Of a stretch of DNA of 64,000 bases, positions 56,875 to 64,000 are shown in pieces. The DNA is taken from NCBI RefSeq assembly GCF_036850765.1, contig NC_089490.1, positions 275,852,482 to 275,916,481 on the forward strand, in the 5' to 3' direction. The DNA comes from Saccopteryx bilineata. Its lineage: Eukaryota > Chordata > Mammalia > Chiroptera > Emballonuridae. Under the pieces are notes generated by a model, which had not been told where the DNA came from, ran no database searches, and was given only the letters and a program-made list of their open reading frames with translations. Made by a program: the position numbers and the translations under genes. How positions within the stretch are numbered: position 1 is the stretch's first letter; the number at the start of each line of letters is the position of its first letter.

Positions 56875-57310
56875 TTAATTTTAAAATAATTTTGAACTTA
56901 CAGAAAAGTTGACAAGATAACACGGAGTTCTCAATAACCTTTGCCCAGCATCTTCTCATCTGTGACCATGGTACAGTGATCAGAAACTAAGAAACTAACT
57001 TTGGTACATTACTACTATCTAAATTATAGAATCTAGTTAGGTTTCACCAGTTTCTTCTGTTAATATCCTATTCTGCTCTAGGACTGAACCTCGGATCCAC
57101 AGTGCATGCATATAGTTGCCATATCTCCTTAGTTTATTTAGTCTGTGACAGAGGCTCTGTCTTTCCTTATTTTATGCTCTTGACATGTTTGAAGATGACT
57201 GGTCAGATATTTTACAGAATATTTTTCAATTTGGGGTTGTCTGACATTTTCTTGTGATTAGATTTAAAGCTCTGTATTTTGAAGAATAATACCACACCTG
57301 TCTTTAATCT
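56875..57310 (-). mobile_element. Old L1M 3' end fragment (minus)
   Basis: 'ttacagaaaagttgacaaga', 'ctgtgaccatggtacagtga', 'gccatatctccttagtttat' and 'ctgacattttcttgtgatta' match the reverse of an old L1M 3' UTR, partly overlapping in content with 53825-54850. Confidence 0.75.
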
Positions 57311-58050
57311 GAATTATACATTTTAGATGTTTACTTAGCTTTATCATTTGCTCCTTTGAATTATCTCCCAACTTTTGCCTGTAGTAGGACCTAACTTAAT
57401 AATCTTCCCAACGCAGATGACCCCTTCCTCTGATGCATTGCTTCCACACATGCACATGTCTTGGTTGCCACTCAAACCATCACACCGAAGACCACAGTCT
57501 CTGGAGCTATCATTCCTCAGTACAACTCTCATTCTGATACATGCTTCTGTATTTTTATTCGGTCTAAACTTGATATTTTTTCCTCATTCTGACTGTGGTC
57601 TCATATCTTTCCATTCTCTTCCTCTTGCCTCCCCTCCTAAGGTTGTTACAAAGATGACATGAGATGACAAAGAGAGCACATGGCTCTGGTCTAGCAAGTG
57701 ATCTCCAGATGTGCAGTAGCATCGGTAACGCCAGCCTCCGGCTGCCTTTGCTTGTTTCCTTTTCAGCTCCTTTCTTAATTACCTATCATTCATACTGTCA
57801 TCAGCAAAGATTTAACCTTTTTCTTGCCACTCTCATTTTCCCTGGATGAATGCAGCCATCCTTTTATTCTTTGTTCATGCTATACAAGAAAAAATGTTAT
57901 TTCTGTTAATTGGCCCCACTGAAATCAGAAACAAACTGTCTTACCTCTGCTGAGATGCAATACTGCATGACTCGCCTTTATCCATTTGTAGGCAGCTTTT
58001 AGTTCCAAGTACTTTCCCCTTGTCCAAGTCTCAAAATGGATCTTTTTGTT
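57311..58050. other. Unique noncoding stretch
   Basis: Nothing is recognised with confidence. The right part may already be degenerate L2. Confidence 0.3.
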
Positions 58051-59212
58051 ATCATCCAATGAGCAGATGAAGTGGCATTTTCACAGTCCTTCTCCTTCTG
58101 CTTACAATTTACCTGGGTCTCTACATCCTTCCTTCTTCCTTGCTGTCTTGAACGGAAAGCCTGTTGTTTGCCTCGAGATGCTCACAGTTACCCAGGTGCT
58201 CTGTCTCACTCAGCTACGGTTCTTTCAGGTCCTCGCTGCATCAGTGATCACTCTTCCTCCGTCTCTTGTCGTTTTTCGACCCTCTCCTGCAGACTTTCAA
58301 CCACAAAGGTGCTAACATCTTTTTTCCAAGGAGACTTTCTAGTCTGCTACCCACCTTCCTTTTCACCCAAGATTTCAAAAGAATGAAATCACGGTTTGCC
58401 TGCAGGTCTCCATTTCCTTTCATGACTCTTATTAATATCTGACTGTGTTCCCTCCGTGCCACTGGAACTCTTCAACCCAATTGATTGCTGCACATAATAA
58501 ATATTTAAATTGTACTTGGGTGGACTGTGGCATCTGCTACACTCACCAGACATCCCTTCCCAAGGCTTGCTCTTCTCCTCACTCCCCTGGCAGTCTCAGT
58601 TTCTAGTAATTCCTCCTTCTTACTGTTGATCTTCTGTTTCCATTGAGAGCTCATACTCCATGCCTTTCATTTAAATGTGGTCTGTGGTTCTCTTCTCTTC
58701 TCCCTCCTTCTCACCCTGAGTCCTCTCATTGCTTTTTATGGCTTTGACTTTTGTTTCCATGCGAAGGATTCAAACTTTGTATTTCTTGTCCTGGCTCAGT
58801 CCTGAGATCCTCCGCTCTCAGCCCCAAATCCATATATCCTAGAAGCACATTCATCAACATCCAGTTCCCCTTTCCATTCCTTCTGCCTGTTCCTCCTGCA
58901 GGAAGAAGCTGAGCACAGGGCACAGGTTTATAAGGCCATCTTTCTACCACAGATGCAATGGTTAGAGGGAGCTTTGAGGTTCTTGAATCTTTTCCAGCAT
59001 TTTTTTTGTTCTTTTTCCAAGTGAGAGGAAGGAAAATAGAGAGGCAGACTCCTGCATGTGCCCTGACTGGGATCCACCCAGCAACCAATGCTTTGCCCAT
59101 CTGGGGCCATGCTGGCAACTAAGCTATTTTTAGCACCTAAGGTGGAGGCTCCACAGAGACATCCTCAGTGCCAAGGGTCAATGCCCTCTAACCAATCGAG
59201 CTATGGCTGCAG

Positions 59213-59251
<39 letters not shown>

Positions 59252-59280
59252 AAAAGAGGGAGGGATGGAGACAGGCAGAT

Positions 59281-59669
59281 TAAAATCGGTTGAGGCCCCA
59301 GGCACTGAAGAAAATATTGGGCTCCTTGTCATTAAAAAAAAGTGTGAAGTTGGGGTTTTGCAGGGCCCTTTAAGAGTCAGGACCTCTGACCTGTGGTGGC
59401 ACAGTGGATAAAGTGTCGACCTGGAAATGCTGAGGTCACCGGTTCGAAACCCTGGGCTTGCCTGGTCAAGGCACATATGGGAGTTGATGCTTCCAGCTCC
59501 TCCCCCCTTCTCTCTCTCTGTCTCTCCCTCTCCTCTCTAAAATGAATAAATAAAAAATAAAAAAATAAAGTAAGGAAGTAACTTTATAAAAAATTAAAAA
59601 AAAAAAGTCAGGACCCAGGGGCATCCAGGGCATGCACCTGGTGTACCTGCTGTTAAATCCGCCTCTGCG
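59281..59669 (+). mobile_element. Unidentified ~165-bp insertion inside the SINE, itself split by a family B SINE
   Basis: Outside the inner SINE it consists of 59281-59384 and 59616-59669. Imperfect duplications tggagacaggcagat (59266) and tggagaaacagat (59670) flank it. It includes 'ggttgaggccccaggcactg', an A-run and 'cagggccctttaagagtcag'. The family is unknown and the orientation is arbitrary. Confidence 0.55.
59385..59605 (+). mobile_element. tRNA-derived SINE, family B (plus)
   Basis: Head tctgacctgtggtggcacag, box 'caccggttcgaaaccctggg', a CT-rich part and an A/T-rich tail. The exact duplication agtcaggacc is at 59375-59384 and 59606-59615. Confidence 0.92.
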
Positions 59670-60419
59670 TGGAGAAACAGATGGTCACTTCTTCTGTGTG
59701 CCCTGACTGGGAATCAAACCCGGCCATCCACACACTGGGCTGATGCTCTACCACTGAGCAAACAGGCCAGGGATTTTCCAGCATTTTTTTCTTGGTGTTT
59801 GGCTCTATTTATTTTCTTTGTAACCCTTTCCTTCTTTGTCTTTTTGTTTTCATTTTTCATGTGCAGTCCCCTGGTTTCCAGTCTCAGTCCCCTCCTATCT
59901 TATGCTGCATGTCATCCTGGTCCCTTTGCTTAATATCAGTACTTCAAATGCAGTAAAGCTCCCTAAACTTGAGCTCTGGTGCAGACCCCTCCGTTATGTT
60001 CCAGACCAGAGGAGTGGCCATTCGATCTGGATGGACCATTGCACTTTGAACTGAAGATGCCCAAATGGGGTTCATTTTGGCTCCCTTTGGAGCTCTCCTC
60101 CTCCAGATTTCCTCAGTCAGGAAATGCAGTGAGGCCAGAAAACGAGAGTCATCTCCAGCTCAGCAGCTCTTGTGTTCGTCCTCTCCCCTCCACCTCTGGT
60201 GCCATTGCCTCATCCCAGTAGCCTCTTAACTGCTCTATCCACTCCAAATATTTTTTTCTTCTAGTCCAACCATTCTTCATTGTCAGAGGAGATATTTCTA
60301 AAATGTGAATCCTGTCAGGTCCCTCTCTTGGCTAAAATTCTTCAGTGGGAATGGTTCTCCAACTCCTTCAGGGTGACATCCAAGTCTCTTATCCTGGTGT
60401 ATAGTAGTAAGCTTTTTCC

Positions 60420-60945
60420 ACAGTAATGCTTCATAATACAATGCTGCAAAACATAGTGACTTGCAAAGACAATGATTTGTTTCAATGTTCATGTGTCTGC
60501 AGGTTGACTATAGTTAAGCTGATACAATCTGGGCGTGACTGGGCATTCCTGCTTCAGGCTGCTGGCTGGGGAGCTTACCTCTAGGACCTAGGTTATGGTT
60601 TGAGTTCAGGTCTACAATACATGCATCAAAGCAGAAGTATCACTTGGTGAATAACCGTCATGTGGAAGATACTAGAATATAAGAGGGTGAGTAGAAAGAT
60701 GAATGCCCCTTGAGGTTATAGTGAGAACTGGCATGCTGTCATCTATTGCCTACAGAAAGTCACATTGTGAAGTCCACATCGAGAGGGCAGGAGAGCTTAT
60801 ACTCTGACCACTCTGGTGGGAGGATGCAAATTCCAGGGAATGGAATGGATTGTAGGATTCAGTTTAAGAGTGGACACGAAGAATGGCAAAACGTGAGAAC
60901 ACAGGGTGTATGCGAACGCTCTGCCTCCCCATCCAGATCCATATT
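60420..60945 (-). repeat. Ancient LTR-like repeat inside L2 (unassigned)
   Basis: 'ataatacaatgctgcaaaac', 'gatttgtttcaatgttcatg', 'gcattcctgcttcaggctgc' follow the same broad theme as 31265-31580. Boundaries are approximate. Confidence 0.4.
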
Positions 60946-61369
60946 TCTCTGATCTCAATATACTTCCTCCATGTTAGACCCCATTTCACCAAACTAACAC
61001 CTGCATCCTGGATAAATCTCCGGCTCTCTTTTCTCTGTGCTTTCCACACGCTGTTTGCTCTGCATTGAAGGACGTTCCCTCCACTCCCCCTGGAGAGCTC
61101 AATGCAAGCCTCTACATCCAGCTCTGGAGTCTCTGCCTCCCAAAGCATTCTTATTCTCCAGGCTGTGGGAGGTCCTCACACCCTGTCTTTCCATCATTCT
61201 GATTTCACCTCATGGCATACATTTGGGGAAATTTTTTCACTCTTCTTATTTTATCTCTTCCAGCAGGCTGCAAGCTACTTGGATTCAGGATGTATATTGT
61301 CAGTTCCTTGTAAGAACCAACTCCATTCTATATTTTCAATAAATATTTGTTGAACAAATAAATGAATGT

Positions 61370-61849
61370 GTGTGTGGGTGATTATTTCTGAGCATCACCT
61401 TATTATCTAGCTCATGTTATGAAATTCTGGAACATTATACAATCACATTTTAAAAGAGCCTTTAAAAATCACACATACATTCAAAGGCATTTGATTTTCC
61501 TCTATCCATCTTTTGTGATTATTCGAGCTGATTTAGAATTGAATATTGTTTCTGTTTCCCCTCACATAGTGGATCATGTTGATTCATTTCCTCTCAGCAG
61601 CCTCTATGCTGGGTGACAATTACACAACAGCTTTGTTTTTTATGGGTTTTGCCCCAGGCACAAAGTAACCATCTTTCACCTGTAAGTGACAAGCTCAAAA
61701 TAGATTTTTTTTTATTGAAACACCCAAATTAATTTAAATATTACTCCATTTGACTCAGTGTACTTCTGAACTTATATGTGGATTGCTTTATGACTCTGAA
61801 AAATGAAGTGAGTAAACTTCCTAATCACTCAGCTAGTGCTGACTCACAA
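61370..61849. other. Unique noncoding stretch
   Basis: Nothing recognised. Confidence 0.3.
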
Positions 61850-61865
61850 AAACTTTGATATTTTA

Positions 61866-61908
61866 CTTTTTATTTTTTTAGAGAGGAGATAGAGAGAGAG
61901 ATAGAGAT

Positions 61909-61948
<40 letters not shown>

Positions 61949-62071
61949 GGGAAGTAGTAGGAAGCATCAACTCCTATATGTGCCTTGAACAGGTAAGCCC
62001 AGGGTTTCGAACCGGTGACCTCAGCATTCCAGGTGGACTCTTTTATCCACTGCACCACCACAAGTCAGGCT
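61866..62071 (-). mobile_element. tRNA-derived SINE, family B (minus)
   Basis: Head on the minus strand cctgacttgtggtggtgcag, 'caccggttcgaaaccctggg', then (GA)n/(GATA)n expansion at 61883-61945. The duplication aaactttgatatttta / aaactttgatctttta is at 61850-61865 and 62072-62087. Confidence 0.92.
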
Positions 62072-62087
62072 AAACTTTGATCTTTTA

Positions 62088-62480
62088 AATTCTGAAATTT
62101 TTTTATGTCCCAGTGAAAGACTTTAGGGATGTAAAATTTTTAAAAATGTTGTAACAAGTACATAAATTTTGAATTTGACCAGAAATCTGAGCAACATTAG
62201 CAATTTTTAAATTCATGTTGAACTAGAAATTTAAATTTGTATTTGTCAAAAAATATATTGCATTCTAGGCTTTTTAGTTTATTCATTGAACTCACACTTA
62301 TGTAGTACCAACTTTCTGTTAGGCACAAAGACCAAATGCCATGATAAGTTCTTCCTTATATGTTCTTACTGAGATGCACCATTGTTACCCGTACTGTGAG
62401 TTTTCTTTCACTGAAATGAGTAATAAACATAACTTGTTCAACTACATGTGCGTCCCTTGTGGCTCTAGCTGGAGGATAAT
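62088..62480. other. Unique AT-rich stretch
   Basis: Nothing recognised apart from a possible L2-like trace near 62300. Confidence 0.3.
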
Positions 62481-62484
62481 TACA

Positions 62485-62950
62485 GTGTTTAACAGAACAC
62501 CCCAAATAGTATTAACTTAAACCATAAGGGCTTATCTTCTCAGGAGAAGTTGGGTGGAGGGCAGTCCAGGCTTATGTGACAGTCAGCATGCCCTCAGGGA
62601 CCAGTCTTCTCCTATTTGGCCACTCTCAGGAGGTGACCTCTAGCATCATGTGCGACTCATGAGGTCTAAGAGGCTACTGGAGCTCCAGCCATCGTGCCTG
62701 TATCCTGTGCAGCAAAAACAAGAAGAAGAAGAAGGAAAAGAAGTGTGCCCCTCTACTTTTATCAATCTCTTTTAAGAAGACTTCCCAGAAATCTTCCACA
62801 CAATTTCACTTTGTTGTTCAATGACTATAACCTAGTTACATGCTCAAACTTTAAAGGAAGATGGGAAATGTCATCTTTGCTGGGCTCATTGCGGCACTAA
62901 ATAGAGTCAAGATTTTGTTACCAAGGTAAATGGGTAAAAAAGACATTAGG
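62485..62950 (-). repeat. Ancient mammalian repeat (unassigned)
   Basis: 'gaacaccccaaatagtatta', 'cataagggcttatcttctca', 'gaagacttcccagaaatctt' and 'ggaagatgggaaatgtcatc' resemble a mammal-wide repeat that I cannot name. The strand is tentative. Confidence 0.4.
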
Positions 62951-63589
62951 TGGATAACAGCCATCTCTACCACAAAGTGCTTCTGCTTCTTTCTGTACAG
63001 TTTTGATTAAAACTGTACATGGCTTTTAATTATTCCTGTGTATTAAATGTTCACAGTTCTTAAACAGCTCTTCAAAGAGCCATGTGGTTCGGCCTCATCC
63101 AGTATTGCTAGCCTTGGGTCAGAACTCCCCTGCCTGGCTGGCTGTCTTGGCTCGAGACTTGGACACCTGCTACCTGTGGTGGAGTGAATCTCCCACCCCT
63201 TTCCATCTCCATACATTCCACTCATTATCCACAGGTCCATTGAATCCGTAAGCTACCCTGTCCAGCTTCTCACCGAGCAAAGGAAGACCCTAGGGGACAG
63301 GAACTGCTCTGAACACTGGGATACAGTGTGGGAAAAACAAAGTCCTTGCTCCCATGGTGCATCTGTTCTCTAAACACATGAAAAAAATCATTTTTTTTAT
63401 GAGCCAGAGGGATGGTTAATGAAGAAAAGTGCCACCAAGGGCCTGCCTGCAGGGCTGGGGTGGACCAAGAGCAGATCATCCCTACGATTGTATTGAATTG
63501 TGATATGGTCAGATCCAGGCTCTTCTGGGCTTCTGGACCCCATGTCCCATCTCCTTCTATCTTTCCTTGTTCATTTTGAATAAAGTAAG
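62950..63589. other. Unique noncoding stretch
   Basis: Nothing recognised. Confidence 0.3.
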
Positions 63590-63960
63590 AAGACTAGAGG
63601 GTAATGTGATGGGAGTGCAGTTTAGATAATATGTCCATGGAAAGCCTATGGAAAAAGTGACCTTTGAGTGTGGGCCTGAAGAAGGGGAAGAATGAGCCTT
63701 GTAAGTGGCTGGAAAAAGTGTTCCAGGCTGAGTGCACAGCTGTGCAAAGGTCCTGAGGTTGGCACTTGATTGACTATCCAGGGAATATGAAGGAAACCAG
63801 TGTGACTGGAACAGAGAGTTCAAGAGAGTGGTTTGCAGGAGATGAGGTCTGGAGATTATGGACTGTGACTTTATAGGGCCTTGGAATCTAGTGTAAGAAC
63901 TTCAAGTAAAATGGAAGACTTTGGGGAGGGGGTGTATGTGTATGGGGTGGCATGATTTTA
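63590..63960 (-). mobile_element. L2 LINE fragment (minus)
   Basis: 'gtgacctttgagtgtgggcc', 'gtgttccaggctgagtgcac', 'gcaaaggtcctgaggttggc', 'accagtgtgactggaacaga' and 'tttatagggccttggaatct' follow the reverse of the L2 3' region. Confidence 0.7.
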
Positions 63961-64000
63961 TTTCTTCTGTCTTTGTGTAGCAGAGTTGCTGCCAGATAGA

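Larger units (their letters stand above)
59007..59773 (-). mobile_element. tRNA-derived SINE, family A, old subfamily, carrying nested insertions
   Basis: The exact 17-bp duplication ttttccagcattttttt is at 58990-59006 and 59774-59790. The body is split at 59281-59669. It has the old-subfamily text 'aagctatttttagcacctaa' and (GA)n at 59218-59248. Confidence 0.88.
58050..61368 (+). mobile_element. Long L2 LINE (plus), multiply interrupted
   Basis: Colinear L2 pieces: 58050-58989 (incl. 'actggaactcttcaaccc', 'cttgtcctggctcagtcctg'), 59791-60420 (incl. 'agtcatctccagctcagcag', 'cagtagcctcttaactgctc', 'cctgtcaggtccctctcttg') and 60950-61368. It ends 'caataaatatttgttgaaca' + aataaatgaatg, the L2 3' terminus without poly(A). 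A SINE nest (58990-59790) and an LTR-like repeat (60420-60945) interrupt it. The frames have decayed. Confidence 0.7.

Overview
This is mammalian nuclear DNA with no protein-coding exon or RNA gene that I can support. The organism is most likely a bat. The window is packed with tRNA-derived SINEs whose heads read like 'gccctggccggttggctcag' and 'gacctgtggtggcgcagtgg'. From memory these resemble bat SINE families (horseshoe-bat/Yinpterochiroptera type, or VES-like). That is recollection-based inference, not a search result. Ancient mammal-wide repeats (L2, MIR, old L1M, MLT1-type LTRs) are also present. The window is best read as intergenic or intronic DNA whose history is recorded in nested transposon insertions.

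Layout. 240-9050: an ancient minus-strand L1 is split by a near full-length minus-strand L1 (605-8477) with an exact 14-bp target duplication; that L1 is itself interrupted by two SINEs and a 352-bp hAT-like element. 9459-9955: a Tigger-like DNA transposon. 10-17 kb: mostly unique, with three SINEs; one (12831-13320) contains a ~106-bp inverted copy of DNA lying 1 kb away. 17.9-19.1 kb: an L1 with 5' inversion and an apparent 3' transduction. 19-29 kb: unique DNA with SINEs, an internally deleted mariner element (24053-24638), old L1M and L2 remnants, a TG-rich tract and candidate conserved noncoding DNA. 29.9-30.9 kb: a 5'-truncated L1 with a 16-bp target duplication. 31-41 kb: mostly unique DNA with tRNA SINEs, a CRE-bearing stretch near 36.6 kb and an MLT1-type LTR. 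41-45 kb: nested L2, LTR-like repeat and hAT, then two SINEs. 45.6-47.2 kb: LTR-like DNA. 48.8-49.7 kb: a candidate processed pseudogene. 52-57 kb: a graveyard of old L1M, with a second mariner copy. 58-61.4 kb: a long L2 carrying a four-level nest. 61.4-64 kb: a SINE and old repeats.

The open reading frames over 60 codons are explained by L1 ORF1/ORF2 remnants, mariner transposase N-termini, SINE bodies in several frames, or simple repeats, apart from a number of isolated ones in unique DNA that show no recognisable domain. The most interesting systematic signal is in the main SINE family: its body carries one to three copies of a 22-bp unit containing ccaccagggggcg, which matches the core of the mammalian CTCF binding motif. 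The SINE may therefore be spreading clustered candidate CTCF sites.
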